From Petrosia ficiformis (Eukaryota > Porifera > Demospongiae > Haplosclerida > Petrosiidae), in contig OX345641.1 of the NCBI GenBank assembly GCA_947044365.1, positions 3,695,460-3,759,459 of the forward strand: 64,000 nt of DNA. The letters run 5' to 3'. The translations under genes and the position numbers were made by a program. The notes below the pieces were generated by a model that made no database searches, was not told the origin of the DNA, and saw only the letters and a list, made by a program, of their open reading frames with translations. Below, piece by piece: positions 11,379 through 23,287 of the stretch (positions within the stretch are counted from its first letter, which is position 1; every line of letters begins with the position of its first letter).

Positions 11379-11880
11379 GGCTACCTGATGTGGTCGCTGT
11401 GTGGGCTCGGGAAGCTGTCTAAGATGTTCTCGTGTTATAGGATAAGATGTTCTTGTGGAGATTGTTACCCTTTCAAAAAGGGTCGATGTTTAAATCAGTC
11501 TCATTTAATCTGTACGCCTCAGAGTGAACACACTAATCCAACGGATGATCCTTCGAGGGTCAGAGACCACGTGGTTGGTCACGATTCAGACATTGATATT
11601 CCCACCTCTTCGCTAAACGACCATTCTCTATCAACAATTAGTTTTCATCGCACATTTTGCCAGGTTACAAAGGTAGTGCCCTCCCCAATTTTCAATGGGG
11701 ACAGCTTGATGCTACCACTACCATAAATTGGCTTCACAAGATATATACAGAGGTAGTCCATTGGAGATACAGCCTTTTCAATGTCCCTATGGGACATATA
11801 GGGTCGAAAGTCGTGATGGAACTGTATGAAATTTGGTCTCCAACTAGCTTAATAATAACTCTTCCTGGATACCAAATTGA
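11379..11880 (+). pseudogene. Cys-rich N-terminal fragment of the retroelement ORF, copy B
   Basis: Lacks both insertions of copy A. The frame encodes CSCGDCYPFKKGRCLNQS, then VRDHVVGHDSDIDIPTS. After a frame change it reads FQWGQLDA...NWLHKIYTEVVHW and SLFNVPMGHIG. The first codon of copies A and C (ATGGCCACC) is changed here (ATGGCTACC followed by a stop). It ends near ACCAAATTGAAAGTAAGC, as do A and C. The three copies therefore descend from one already truncated parent. Confidence 0.7.
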
Positions 11881-11949
11881 AAGTAAGCATTTGATCATAG
11901 TCATTGTGCAGGAAAAGGTCCCTTTTCAAAAATTAGGTCATATTTTACA

Positions 11950-12720
11950 TCTCTATATATACACACCTCTTCCCAAAAAAAACGCTGCATAACAAAGACC
12001 ATTATATAGTTATAGCTATAGTATTCAATGCTAATATGTTAATCAAGCATGGCAAGATGAGAAAGTATTAATAAAAATTTATCATTACTATTATCGTTAT
12101 TATTACAAATTTCATAACATCATTAATTTTAATTCAGCAAAAATTTTAATTTGGGAGAGATACATGTAGGTATAGAAGAAAGTTAACAAATTACTTTATT
12201 GGGAAAAATTCCACTCAAGTATCATTCAAAAAAAGAAAAGAAACAAATATAATTAAAGAAAACATTTCAAAAAAAATGAAAGAACATGTAGGGATATAAA
12301 AACCACAAAAGCACATGAACAAGATTGAGATAATACCTTCATGACAAAATTAAACTAGCCATTTTATGTAACATGCACGTCTACATAATAAGTATGGTTT
12401 CTCGGTGTTTTCCTATTCAGTTCCTGCTGAATAGTGAGTGTTTAAACGTAAGCAAACCTATATTTTTGGAGGGGAAGCTGAAAATGATTGGAAGCCTAAC
12501 AAATGTTGTCAAAACAAAAAACATATCATTATATACTTGACTGTACTTTAATAAAATAAATGAAAAGACAATAAGAAAATATGTTGTTCAATTCACCATA
12601 GAAACAAACAAACATATTATGTTTGACAACAAAGTATGTAAATATTACTAACTACTACAAATTAGAGGCACTTAACAAAATGTTTAATAATACTTTAGTT
12701 AGTTAAATGAAACAAAAACA
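11950..12720. repeat. Shared AT-rich block and R module downstream of the first intact secreted gene
   Basis: 11950-12300 matches 8230-8640. 12425-12720 holds the R module (AAAATGATTGGAAGCCTAAC, GAAACAAACAAACAT). The R module lies 50-100 bp past the stop codon of the adjacent secreted-protein gene, an arrangement repeated at most family members. Confidence 0.75.
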
Positions 12721-12772
12721 GTTTAGAATAAAAATATGGTAAGTAATGCCATTATCGTCATACTAAACAACA

Positions 12773-13780
12773 TTACTTAACATATATTTCAATTATATCC
12801 AGAGGTGTGTCTTCAAAAGGTAGCCCAACATTACTACACACTCTCAACTCAATATTATCAGTAGTAGTCTCATTCAATGTCTTAAGAAACCATGACATGT
12901 TAGAATTAGTACAACAAGTAGACTCAGGTCCATTACAATTCTGTCCATCCCATAGTGGATCATCAGCATAAAGAATGTTTAACGGAGAGTTATATACACC
13001 TGATTCACAATAGTAATCATTACCAACAAAAGAAGGAGGAGATGCAGAACTACCATTGTTACATGGACAACCACCTGAACCTAGGTGTGTTTCAGTCAAT
13101 CCTGCTGCATATGTCCATATGTGTTGACGAGGATTACTACCATATGTTATTGAAACACCATCAACATAATATGTGTCAATCCCAATACCTCCTGTGGTAA
13201 AAGCATTAGGTGAATGATACTGGTATCCTCTCACTTGTCCACATACTTTGGTGTAATTTAGACTATAGGTGGAGAAGAAGGTTGAATAACAACCTCCTGA
13301 TGAAGGATTAGGTTGTCCACAAACTCCATGATTGATATTGATATATCCTGTTTGATTCAACCCAAAGGGACAAGTAGTACCAGGTTCAGTCATGTTGATG
13401 TAAGCCACTCTTGTCCATCCTCCCTTTTCATCACAGTTGATCCCCTCCATGTCACAATAGACAGTGACACTGCTTCCATTAGTCAGTATGATATTGTAAT
13501 ATCCTGATTTAAAATCTGGGTAAGCTTCATGTAAATCTGCACAGGATGACTTGTAAAACTGAAAACAACATGTTGGTAGGTAGGAGGGACAAATGATGAA
13601 CATAAATCGGTTTCCATTTTCAATCCTGAAAGTATTTCCAATTTTCCCGAGATTACAACAATGTTGTTCATATAGTGAGGGTTGACGTTGACTATTACAA
13701 TCACTCATACAGTAGATATCCTCTCCATTACTGACAATAAATAGTTCAGTAATCAGAATTACAAGTATTATAAGATACAT
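12773..13780 (-). CDS. Secreted fibrinogen-like Cys-rich protein, copy 1 (intact)
   Basis: A 335-residue intronless frame from ATG at 13780. Residues 1-19 form a signal peptide (hydrophobic LIILVILI, cleavage likely after SNG). Then follow a Cys-rich region (CMSDC, HCC, ICPSYLP; 24-80), the fibrinogen-like opening (SCADLHEAYPDFKSGYYNI 79-97, VYCDMEG 107-113, GGWTRVA 120-126) and a C-terminal part with CGQVRGYQY (180-188), VDGVSITYGSNPRQHIWTY (206-224), CPCNNG (238-243), DDPLWDGQNC (273-282) and DIIEIYVK. There are at least five N-glycosylation sequons, such as NMT at 129 and NET at 303. The opening resembles the first ~45 residues of fibrinogen-related domains. The remainder does not match the rest of that domain, so ligand binding is only a guess. 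A TATA box lies 40-47 bp upstream. Confidence 0.9.
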   Translation of the reverse strand: MYLIILVILITELFIVSNGEDIYCMSDCNSQRQPSLYEQHCCNLGKIGNTFRIENGNRFMFIICPSYLPTCCFQFYKSSCADLHEAYPDFKSGYYNIILTNGSSVTVYCDMEGINCDEKGGWTRVAYINMTEPGTTCPFGLNQTGYININHGVCGQPNPSSGGCYSTFFSTYSLNYTKVCGQVRGYQYHSPNAFTTGGIGIDTYYVDGVSITYGSNPRQHIWTYAAGLTETHLGSGGCPCNNGSSASPPSFVGNDYYCESGVYNSPLNILYADDPLWDGQNCNGPESTCCTNSNMSWFLKTLNETTTDNIELRVCSNVGLPFEDTPLDIIEIYVK

Positions 13781-15740
13781 TATGAAGAATTACTTTGAAA
13801 TTGATATGCGATTTCTTCCTATTTATACTTATCTTGGAAATAATTATATTCATGAATGTCATATGACATGCAAAACTATGACATGTTCATACATACAAGT
13901 ATGTACATGTATCCAATCTGTAATCAAACAAACTAGTTTAGTGTATTCATTAATATTTCTTGAAAGTATTGCTACACAAAATACTTATAATTATGTGACC
14001 ATTCCTATATACAGGTATCACTATATAAACAAAACTATACTGAGATATAAGGAATAGTATACGCTAATATAGATAGATACATTATTCATATAATATACTG
14101 AATAACTGTAATTATACTATGTGGTGTCATCTACGTAAGTATATATATTTGTTGGTTTCTGTAGTAACTATAGTGTTTGTAGTATAGTGTATTCTGTATA
14201 ATAATAATGCTTATACCATTATTACGTAAATGTTTACTACTGAAACTTAGTCCAAGTTATGATAACAAATATAATGTTTGCATTTCAGATAGCTATAATT
14301 TTCGATTCCGGACATGAACTTTAGCATTCAAAATAGAAATATGTGTACACAAACTGAAAATACAATAACATGTGTTATATTATCTATGAAGATAGGAGAA
14401 ATAAACCAACGAATGATCAACAACAAAATTGAAGTAACTTTGTAGAAATGAAATTGCATGTGTAACCAATATACTTGCTTCAATTAACATTTCACTTACA
14501 GATTTCATCCACTCCCCCCATTGCTATATAGTAGGTTGTGAATAAGCACAGCACAATAATCTTGTATATCCCCAAGATCTTTGAAATTCAAATTCCTGCA
14601 ATTAATGCATACAAAAATACTATAGGGACATAGCAGCTCTAGTGGACATGTAGGTGATATAAATAATTATGAATAATTATGATAAGAAGAGGATATGGAA
14701 AAAGTTATTTAATTAGTGGAATATGTTTGACAACACAACTATGTAAATCTAAACAGCTACATAAAATTAGGGTTTTTTAGTTAAGGAAATAAATAACACT
14801 ATTGTATGAAATATTTCATAACTTATCTTAATTTAGTTTCACTGGTTGGGAATAGTGACTAGTCATCCACCTTATAACACACTTGATAGTTCTTTAACTA
14901 GTGAAGTGAAACCTCTAGGATTCATATGCCACATTGGGCACTAGTGTGTTAGATCTTCAGCTCTTCAGCAGGTACAACATCAACATCATTGATTACTTTA
15001 TAGCCCATTAGCTAGCTTCCTATAAAAACCTTAACTTTTGGTTCAGTGATTGAAAAAAAATCTCCTTTGAAATCTAGACTTACTGAGACAAAAAATGTGG
15101 AGACAATAAACCTGATATACAGATATGGAACAACTAATTAGGATGCATACAAGACAAACAATTATTATTGTCCATTTCAGGGCACTTGTAGGTTCCTGGT
15201 GCCTGATATATACACATTATCACACTTCCAAACTATCCATTAATTGTACCTATAGATGGGTGTTTGTTGTCCAAGATATTTCACCAGTTACTGCAATATT
15301 GAAGGTATTAACTAAAGGTTAGTCACATTCACTTTAGAGAACTGTTCATAACTTTTGTTTGGAATGAATAACAGTCTTTTCTCCTGCATATAATTATCCT
15401 TCCTGTTCTTTTTTATGTACACCAAATTTGAATCCACTGCCTCATTATCTTGTTATGGTATTAACCTTATGACATTAAACTATACACTATTTACATATAA
15501 AGTCAACATGCCCATATGTTAATTTTGATGGCCAAGTGAATGTGAACAGACTTTAGTAACAACACTCTTCAATTTCTGTAACAACTCACATACTTACCTG
15601 TTTGTTTCTTGATTTCAAAAGTCATTCAAAGGAACTGCAGAGTGGATACATTCTTGCTCATGTGATAAGCTCAGAGCTGACTTTGTTTGTAGTCTAAATA
15701 CACGTTATGACAAGTGTGAAGAACTTTATTGAGTGAAGAT
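13781..15740. repeat. 2-kb segmental duplication, paired with 59030-61025
   Basis: Begins at the start codon of secreted copy 1 and runs upstream. It matches 59030-61025, upstream of secreted copy 5, base for base over long stretches with only small indels. A third, older and shorter copy is at 23288-24530. Within it, GGCACTTGTAGG...ATTGAAGGTATTAAC looks like an exon flanked by TTTCAG and GTATTAAC. Its frame is open in the 24-kb copy (HHHTSEASIVAIDETL) but broken here, so it may be a decayed exon. No intact gene. Confidence 0.88.
13820..13868 (-). promoter_or_regulatory. Core promoter of secreted gene copy 1
   Basis: TATAAATA on the minus strand at 13820-13827, about 40 bp before the ATG. 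A TGTCATATGACA palindrome lies at 13857-13868. Both are kept in other copies: TATA at 19519-19526, 32653-32660, 35715-35722 and 59069-59076, and in the pseudogene at 21103-21110. Copy 4 has TATAAAGT at 40903-40910. Conservation in paralogues supports a real TATA promoter. The palindrome's binding factor is unknown. Confidence 0.7.
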
Positions 15741-16134
15741 GTAATTGAAATCATATTATCATTATATATAATTTTATGTATCAATTATGATTATCATTCT
15801 CTTTCACTTACAGATGATGTCTGCAGTCCTACAAGAAGTAGTGTCAGTCAGTGTGTCAACAATCAATGCTTAGCATAGTACATAATACAATGGCTTTAAT
15901 ATTAATAAGTTTTATATAAGAATGCATTTCCTCACAAACTACTTCCATGTTATGAGTGTACAAATGCGCATGCGCAATTAATACCACGTGACTTAAAGGT
16001 TCCCCCATTCTGTATGAAACTTGGTGAGTATAATGTGATCTAACTTAAATACACACACATACATTAATTCGAACATTATTGTTTACCAAAACAGTTAGTT
16101 AACAATTACTATAATGATCATTACTGTCATACTA
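15740..16134. other. Non-coding stretch
   Basis: AT-rich. 15955-15995 has a short GTACAAATGCGCATGCGCAA segment related to 10140-10160. Nothing else recognised. Confidence 0.5.
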
Positions 16135-16452
16135 CTTGACATATATTTCAATTATATCCAAAGGTGTGCCTTCATTAGGTAACCCAACATTACTACACAC
16201 TCTCAACTCAATATTATGAGTAGTAGCCTCATTCAATGTCTGAAGAAACCATGGCATGTTAGGATTAGTACAACAAGTAGACTCAGGTCCATTACAATTC
16301 TGTCCATCCCATAGTGGATCATCAACATAAAGAATTGAAGACCAAGGTGTAGCATTTAAACCTGATTCACAATAGTAATCATTACCAACAAAAGGAGGAG
16401 GAGATGCAGCATTACCATTGTTACATGGACAACCATCTGATTCTAGGCGTGT
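16135..16452 (-). pseudogene. 3' fragment of a secreted fibrinogen-like gene
   Basis: Nearly identical to the last ~320 bp of copy 2 (18462-18785), including TAGCATTTAAACCTGATTC and CTAGGCGTGTTTCATA. It then breaks off at about 16452 into unrelated sequence (TACAGCCGGGATATATGCC). The stop codon end is present; the signal peptide, fibrinogen-like opening and middle are missing. The closeness to copy 2 indicates a recent partial duplication 2.3 kb away. Confidence 0.88.
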
Positions 16453-16747
16453 TTCATATGAGTACAGCCGGGATATATGCCATATATCATCCCTGGTATG
16501 ACGTCATGCACATGCGCAGTCGATCTAGTCACCAAAAGTCTACAGAGAATGAAGGCTATGTCGACAAGTAAACACACAAAAGAAGCTCTCTTTGTCTCTT
16601 AAAAAAAAGAACCAATAGATGGGTGTTTCTCCCAAGAACTATTCGCCCCATATCGCTGAATGTGTAAGGTGTGTTAGCCTGTTACTCGTGTCCATTGTCC
16701 TGATCTTCTTTGATGTTTCTGTTAGCTATAGAATATATTATATGTAC

Positions 16748-17142
16748 CATGGTTTCTTGGTATATATGGTGAATATAAGACCCTCGCACCTCCATAATGG
16801 CCCTCGGCTTCGCCTCGGGCCAATATCTCGGTGCTCGGGTCTTATATTCGCCATATATCCCTCGAAGCCATAGTATATATATTACATATAACATATATAA
16901 TTATATGTGACCTAATTTTCGAAAAGGGACCTTTCCCACAAAATTATTATACACTTACCTTCAATCACTTGTCATTTCGCCATTTTGTACATGAAGTAAA
17001 TGAAATTTGGTATCTAACAAGCTTAATAATACCCTTCCTGGATACTAAAGTTCATTGTCTTACTGTACAAAAAGGTGGAATGACGAGCGATTGAAGGTAA
17101 GCGTTTGATCATAATAGTTTGGCAGGAAAAGGTCTCTTATAT
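16748..17142. repeat. Two foldback (inverted repeat) structures
   Basis: First: arms 16748-16790 and 16830-16873 share GAATATAAGACCC and ATATATGG in opposite orientation, around a GC-rich loop (CCCTCGGCTTCGCCTCGGGC). Second: arms 16915-16990 and 17065-17142 share GATTGAAGGTAAG and AAAAGGTCYC. The right arm of the second is also the tail of the retroelement fragments at 8.1, 11.9 and 57.2 kb. No coding sequence. Confidence 0.78.
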
Positions 17143-17159
17143 GTACATACTTCTTCCTG

Positions 17160-17689
17160 GAAAATGCTGCATAACAAAGACCATTATAGTTATAGCTATA
17201 GTATTCAATGCTAATATGTTAATCATGGCAAGATGAGAAAATATTGATAAAAATTTATCATTAATATTATTGTAAATTTCGCCTTGCTACTTTCCCGCAA
17301 CTAACGAAGAATAATGTTGATATATATGGCTTTCTTAGAAGTTCTTCTATACATCCAAACAAGTTAGAAGGCGGTATTGTTAAAAAGTATGAATCTTAAC
17401 CAGTGTAGGCGTTGCCATGCACTTTTCATACACTCACTAACGAAGCATGAATTTCACATTTTTAGCTTTCAACTCACCAGCAAAAGTAATTAGAATCTTG
17501 AATCTGCCAAGAGTTATCGAGCTAAGAACAGTTGTTTCTGTAACGCCATGCCCACACAATTTCCTAATTTACACATGCGCGATACTATTACCTTAGTTAC
17601 AGCGTCTGCGAAACTGGGAAGTTATAAACCGGTCTATAACTTCCAGTACGCGAAATATAACACATAGCAACAACATAGTAACATGCTAT
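17160..17689. other. Non-coding stretch
   Basis: 17160-17280 repeats the ATGCTAATATGTTAATCA block. 17280-17470 shares CTTGCTACTTTCC and GCAACTAACGAA with 44650-44720. No gene recognised. Confidence 0.55.
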
Positions 17690-18008
17690 CATAGGCGTTT
17701 TTCAGGGGGGGCTAGGGGGTGCTCAGCCCCCCTCAAAACAATTTTGAGCCCCTTTCTCGAAGACTGCAACAACTTTTTACACAATCAGTAATGTTTAATT
17801 ATCATGTCTTGTAGATAAGAACCGCAGTGAAACCAGTACTAATTAATTGCTAAACTTCCGAATTTCTAATTATTGCGCCGATAATTTTTCTGGAGATAAT
17901 TAAACGTCATAATTAGCCACACCCCTCATGAATAATTAACAAACCCAAAATTTTTCGCGGCGCGCTTCGCTCAGTCTCTTTAATTTTTCAGTGCTTCCTA
18001 CGCCACCG
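17690..18008. mobile_element. hAT-type MITE, copy 1
   Basis: 319 bp between 8-bp duplications CATGCTAT (17682-17689 and 18009-18016). The left part has a G-run/C-run hairpin (GGGGGGGCTAGGGGG...CCCCCC), and the right part has CACACCCCTCATGAATAATT and GCGGCGCG. The terminal repeats are weak (CATAGGCGT against CGGTGGCGT). The same internal blocks, length and 8-bp duplication occur at 29634-29951. An 8-bp target is characteristic of hAT transposons. Confidence 0.8.
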
Positions 18009-18456
18009 CATGCTATATATATATAATTTTCCAAGAAACCACTGCATAACAAAGACCATTATAGTTATAGCTATAGTATTCAATGCTAATATGTTATTCA
18101 AGATGAGAAAGTATTAATCATTACATAAAAATCATTAATTTTAATGCAGCAGAAATTTTACAAATTACTTTGTTGATAAAAATTCTACTTAAGTATCATT
18201 CAAAAAAAAGAAAAGAAACAAAAATAATAAACAAAAACAATAAAAGCATATGAAAATATGTTGTTTAATTCACTATGGAAACAAACAAACATAATATGTT
18301 TGACAACAAAGTATGTAAATGTTACTAACTACTACAAATTAGAGTTGCTTAACAAAATGAAATTACATTAATAATACTTTAGTTAGTTGAATAAAACTGA
18401 AACAGTTTTGACTAAAAATATGGTAAGTAATGCCATTATCATCATACTAAACAACA
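18009..18456. repeat. Shared AT-rich block and R module 3' of secreted copy 2
   Basis: 18030-18240 repeats the 8.2-kb block. 18235-18420 is the R module (ATGGAAACAAACAAACAT, GACAACAAAGTATG) ending 40 bp from the stop codon of the gene that follows. Confidence 0.7.
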
Positions 18457-19482
18457 TTACTTAACATATATTTCAATTATATCCAGAGGTGTGCCTTCAT
18501 TAGGTAGCCCAGCATTACTACACACCCTCAACTCAATATTATCAGTAGTAGCCTCATTCAATGTCTTAAGAAACCATGGCATGTTAGGATTAGTACAACA
18601 AGTAGACTCAGGTCCATTACAATTCTGTCCATCCCATAGTGGATCATCAACATAAAGAATTGAAGACCAAGGTGTAGCATTTAAACCTGATTCACAATAG
18701 TAATCATTACCAACAAAAGGAGGAGGAGATGCAGCATTACCATTGTTACATGGACAACCATCTGATTCTAGGCGTGTTTCATACCATCCTCCTACATATG
18801 TCCATATGTGTTGACGAGGATTACTATCATAATATGTTATTGAAACACCATGAACATAATATGAGTCAATGTCATTGTTATTTCCTGTATCAAAAGAGTC
18901 AGGTGAACCAAACTGGTATCCTCTCACTTGTCCACATACTTTGGTGTAATTTATATGATAGGTGGAGAAGAAGGTTGAATGACAACCTCCTGATGAAGGA
19001 TTAGGTTGTCCACAAACATCATGAATGATATTGATATGTCCTGTTTGTGTCAATCCCGAGGGACAAGTAGTACCAGGTTCAGTCATGTTGAGGTAAGCCA
19101 CTCTTGTCCATCCTCCCTCTTCATCACAGTTGATCCCCTCCATGTCACAATAGACAGTGACAATACTTCCATTAGTCAGTATGATATTGTAATATCCTGA
19201 TTTAACATCAGGATTAGCTTTATATATATCTGCACAAGAGGAGAATGAATAATTGTAGAACTGGAAACAAGAATTTGGTAGGTAGGAGGGACAAATGATG
19301 AACATATATCGATTTCCATTTTCAATCTTCAAGGTATTTCCGATATTACTGAGATTACAACAATGTTGTTCATATAGTGAGGGTTGACGTTGACTAATAA
19401 ATTCACTCATACAGTAGTTATCCTCTCCATTACTGACAGTAATTAGTTCAGTAATCAGAATTACAAGTATTATAAGATACAT
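18457..19482 (-). CDS. Secreted fibrinogen-like Cys-rich protein, copy 2 (intact)
   Basis: 341 residues, intronless, ATG at 19482. Signal peptide ending ITVSNG, then CMSEF in place of the CMSDC of copy 1 (one N-terminal Cys lost). The fibrinogen-like opening uses the module SCADIYKANPDVKSGYYNI. The join to the C-terminal part is CGQPNPSSGGC, as in copy 1. It differs from copy 1 around the NNNDIDSYYVHGVSITYYD loop, in ESDGCPCNNGNA and in ESGLNATPWSSILYVDD. The closing residues are LPNEGTPLDIIEIYVK. Secretion is inferred from the signal peptide. The binding target is unknown. Confidence 0.9.
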   Translation of the reverse strand: MYLIILVILITELITVSNGEDNYCMSEFISQRQPSLYEQHCCNLSNIGNTLKIENGNRYMFIICPSYLPNSCFQFYNYSFSSCADIYKANPDVKSGYYNIILTNGSIVTVYCDMEGINCDEEGGWTRVAYLNMTEPGTTCPSGLTQTGHINIIHDVCGQPNPSSGGCHSTFFSTYHINYTKVCGQVRGYQFGSPDSFDTGNNNDIDSYYVHGVSITYYDSNPRQHIWTYVGGWYETRLESDGCPCNNGNAASPPPFVGNDYYCESGLNATPWSSILYVDDPLWDGQNCNGPESTCCTNPNMPWFLKTLNEATTDNIELRVCSNAGLPNEGTPLDIIEIYVK

Positions 19483-19483
19483 T

Positions 19484-20570
19484 ATGAAGAAATATTGTGA
19501 AATGGATGAATTTCTTCCTATTTATACGTATCTTGGAAATAATTATATTCATGACTGTCACATGACAAGAAGTATGTCATACTGACACACTGTGACATGT
19601 ACATACATAGATGTACTTATAATAGTATATATATGCATATTGTTTATCCAATCTCCAACCAAACAAACTAGTATACATGTAGCTAGTGTATTCATTTCTT
19701 AACAGTATTGCTACACAAAATGCTTATAATACTCATGTAGTATGATTATATGTGACCATCCCTACATGTATGTAATGTATGCAAACACAAAACTATACTA
19801 GGAATAGTACAGTTACAAGTATACTAATTGGTTGTGTAGGTTGTTATAGATACATACATGCTAATGCAATTATCATCTAATATCTCATACATTATGTCTA
19901 GTTTGAAATACATACTACACCTTTATAACATTTCATGTATGTCATGTGTGTACACATAACAAATCTATGCTATTCCTTGCTATATAATCACAGGAGAGCA
20001 CGAACCCTACTGATAATGGTTGTTTTAACAAATGTGGTTTTCCAGTACATTTTCAACATTCAATCCTGTTTCTATAAATACCTGCTATTCTGGTAATTTG
20101 TAGTGTAAGCCAATAACACTTGCTCTATAATAAGTGTACTATCAGTATAGCAATTATACTAATGCTATTTAGTGTTGTGACTTCTGTCTAATATCATCTC
20201 ATATTTTATGACTACATGTACAATCTAGTACAGAGGCATAGCCAGGAATTTGAAGGAGGGGTTTTCTAAGAATTTATTAATTATTCCTGAGGGGTGAGGC
20301 AATTAATTAGTCAAGTAATGCTAAAAAGAATATAAATATAAAAAAGAGATTTTGATACATTTTGAAGCAAGAACCAAATTGGCTCAACAATGGTTAGCGT
20401 GTGAGCCATTGGGAATACATCTTGAGTCAATTAACAAAGAGTTAATACTGTTAGTGACAATATAATCATACATAATAACATGTGCCATTCGGCGCAAAGA
20501 GAGAACTGTGCAGTATGTGCCAAATAAGAATCTCATTGGGCTAGTGGTGCACCATACAAGCTTATTTAGT
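19484..20570. repeat. Class II upstream flank of a secreted gene
   Basis: Matches the region upstream of the 34675-35682 pseudogene (35683-36360) and of copy 4 (40864-41660), for example in TTGGTTGTGTAGGTTG and ATAGATACATACATGCTAA. The TATA box is at 19519-19526. The outer part (20363-20567) is a block with AAATTGGCTCAACAATGG and TGAGCCATTGGGAATAC that also occurs at 41433-41650 and 45455-45645. No gene is seen. Confidence 0.8.
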
Positions 20571-20646
20571 AAAACTCAAGTAAATAATGCCACGTGTTAA
20601 ATAAAAACAATCATTCTTCAACATACATGTAACACTACTTAATATG

Positions 20647-21073
20647 TTCAATTGAATTATGTGTCTTTATCAGGTAGCCCACAACTACTACACACCATTA
20701 TTTTCAGTAGTAGTCTCATTCAATGTCTTAAAAAACCATGGCATGTTAGGATTAGTACAACAAGTAGCCTCAGGTCCATTACAATTCTGTCCATCCCATA
20801 GTGGATCATCAGCATAAAGAATTGTAGAACAAGATACCTACATGTACGTATTAGAGATATTTAGATAATGTATATAACTGGAAACATGAAGTTTGTAAGT
20901 TGGAGGGACATGCATGTTTCCATCTTCAAACTTGAAGGTATTTCTGATATTACAACAATGTTGTTCATATAATGAGGGTTGACGTTGTCACTCATGCAGT
21001 AGTTATCCTCTCCATTACTGACAGTAATTAGTTCAGGAATTAGAATTACAAGTACATGTATTATAAGATACAT
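20647..21073 (-). pseudogene. Internally deleted secreted fibrinogen-like gene
   Basis: The 3' portion (20647-20840) keeps the ESTCC-, MPWFLKTLN- and DPLWDGQN-type codons. The 5' portion (20870-21073) keeps the ATG, signal peptide (AIPELITVSNG-type), ED, NYCMSD and HCC. About 600 bp including the fibrinogen-like opening is gone. The TATA box upstream survives at 21103-21110. The C-terminal DIIEIYVK has decayed. Confidence 0.85.
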
Positions 21074-21504
21074 TATGAAGAAAAATTGATTGACTATCTT
21101 CATATTTATACATATGTAAATTATATTCTTGAATGTCTTAAGACAGGATGTAGCTATGTTATTTATACACAAATTGTGTTATCAATGACATAAATGTATA
21201 TGTGTATATAGTGTATAATATAATTTTGTGTATACCTATAATGTTTCATAAGCATAGTCAATGTTGATCATGTAATCTGGATTCAATAAACAAAGCATAC
21301 ACTGAAATAATATTATTTCATTTACTATGTAAACAATCTTTGTGGGAATATTTAAAACATCTACTTTATAATATTATTATTAGTAATTACATAAACAAGT
21401 ACAAGTAAACATGCAGCATCAATATGTACTACATGACATTTAGATAATGTACAAAACAATTCAGTTAGAAATTATAACTGGAAAGAAGTTGATGATTTCT
21501 ATAA

Positions 21505-21770
21505 GTACAGCACAGTACAGTGCAGTGCAGTGCAGTGCAGTGCAGTGCAGTGCAGTGCAGTGCAGTGCAGTACAGTATAGTACAGTACAGTACAGTAAAG
21601 TATACATGTACATATTGTACAGTACAGCACAATACATTGCACTGATTGCAGTACCGAACAGTATACATGTACATGTAGTAAAGTAGAGTAGTTTACAGTA
21701 CAGTACAATACAATACAGTACAATAGAGTTGTATTGTAAAGTACATATGTACAGCACATGTACTTGTATA
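21505..21770. repeat. GTGCA/GTACA pentanucleotide microsatellite
   Basis: About twelve tandem GTGCA units (21519-21570) grade into GTACA-type units and GTACATGTACATG stretches up to about 21770. Long overlapping frames on both strands here come from the repeat alone. Confidence 0.95.
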
Positions 21771-21799
21771 AAACAATTGATCTCATATTATTTGATTTA

Positions 21800-22693
21800 C
21801 GTTGTTTAATACATTTGCTGACACATTTACTAGTAAAGTATTAAATGACACATACATGTACATGTATATATGGTTTTATAAATATTCCACTAAACTTGCA
21901 TGTATAATGAGTTCTGATACCAGTCTAATATTACATGTACATGTACATGTATGTCAACATTCGAACAGTGTTTCCCCTAGGATAAATGTTAGGGTGGAGC
22001 AATGCATCAATGCCATTCAGTGGAACATGTGTTTAGTCAACTTTGTTCAACCAGGATTTTATGACTGTTTTTCAGCATAAACCTCTAAATAAAGGTGTGG
22101 GAATGCTATGGTTCCACCCTTTGGAGGTAACATTGTTTCTAGCATCTGATTTATAAAATAGACATGTACTTACAGTGTTTACAGTGTACATGTACAGTAT
22201 ATGTCAATAAAATCTTTACGTTTCGTTTTGTAGTACGACCGTACTACGCTCCATAGTACGCTAAATCCTCGTCAAAAGTCAGTTTAAACGGTAATTAAAT
22301 ATTCAGTGATAGATCGTAAAAACGGTATATGGAATTGTTTATATAACGGATAATTTGACCGTCAAGTATTCACCAAGAAAACTGAAGCTTCACATTTGTA
22401 AAACTGAACTTGAAGATTTGTCTACATACTCAACAGTCCTTATGCTAACTTCGAAGCAAGCTCCAAGCCTTTACTAACATCTATGAAGGCAGGAGAATTT
22501 GATAAAACTCGACCGTCTTAAAGCGGTCACGCCCATCTTTGTCAAGACAATCGTTGAAGAACTGTTACTGCAGGTGAAGCTGGACTTCTATAATATCAAC
22601 TTTGTTTATGTCTGAATTCTTCTGAGAGAATGTAGCAGTAAAATCCTCGCGGTTTGGCTCGTTAACCACGCCTATATTTCAGCAATTATTTAA
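21800..22693. other. Non-coding stretch
   Basis: 21800-22200 is rich in ACATGTACATGT. 22200-22680 has a less AT-rich patch with GTACGACCGTACTACG and several CCGT/ACGG words but no open frame or splice pattern that I trust. Confidence 0.4.
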
Positions 22694-23287
22694 GGTTGTA
22701 GTCTTTTCCGTGGGCGGATGCTACTCCAATCAGTTTCCAGTCTTGCCAGCTTCTTGCTGCATACAATCTGGTTCAATTCCGTATCTTTTGGAAGCCACAC
22801 CCACCCGGGGGTATAATTATTGGGCCTAAATGTTTTGACTGATAGAAACGAAGCTAAACACGGCCCACGGGTGGTGGAGGGTGCGGTGAGTGGGAAACAA
22901 TGGTGGGGTAACTGTAGTTGCTCTCTGAGAAAGATCGGAGGTTGATAGAGTCTAGAAAGGTAAATTTTATGGTTTCAGTGAAAAGCTACAGAATTCAGCT
23001 TTCTTCAGCCTCTTGTAACTATAAATGAATTTGCAGAAAACGGCTCTATTTGTTTTCTGAAAATGCATTGTACTTGATGCACGCCATGATTGGTGGGCGT
23101 GGCTTCTTGGTTTTGTACTTATTACGATTGCAAAAATGGACATTTTCCAACACTCCCACTCTTGCAGTCAAGTATAAAGATCATCAGAAGACGTGAAGGT
23201 TGCTATTACACCAGGTTAGAGTCATATTATATAATATTCTATTTTGAAACTGATTGGAGTCGCATCCGCCCACTCCCTAGTACCACC
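22694..23287 (+). mobile_element. TTAA-target MITE, copy 4
   Basis: 594 bp between TTAA at 22690-22693 and 23288-23291. The ends are as in copy 1. The stretch after the ACTGATAG motif that holds TTTATTTTCAG in copy 1 is missing here. Its right flank (ACTAGTG, then AAACCTCTAGGATTC) matches 14892 onwards, where the TTAA is unoccupied. The left flank differs, so the element marks the edge of the duplicated block. Confidence 0.9.

Noticed and set aside
12955..13704. Open frames opposite or offset within the secreted genes
   Set aside because: They overlap the main frame, which has a signal peptide, conserved cysteines and conservation across paralogues.
21447..21786. Overlapping 69-98-codon frames rich in Cys, Tyr and Leu
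   Set aside because: Produced by the GTGCA/GTACA tandem repeat.
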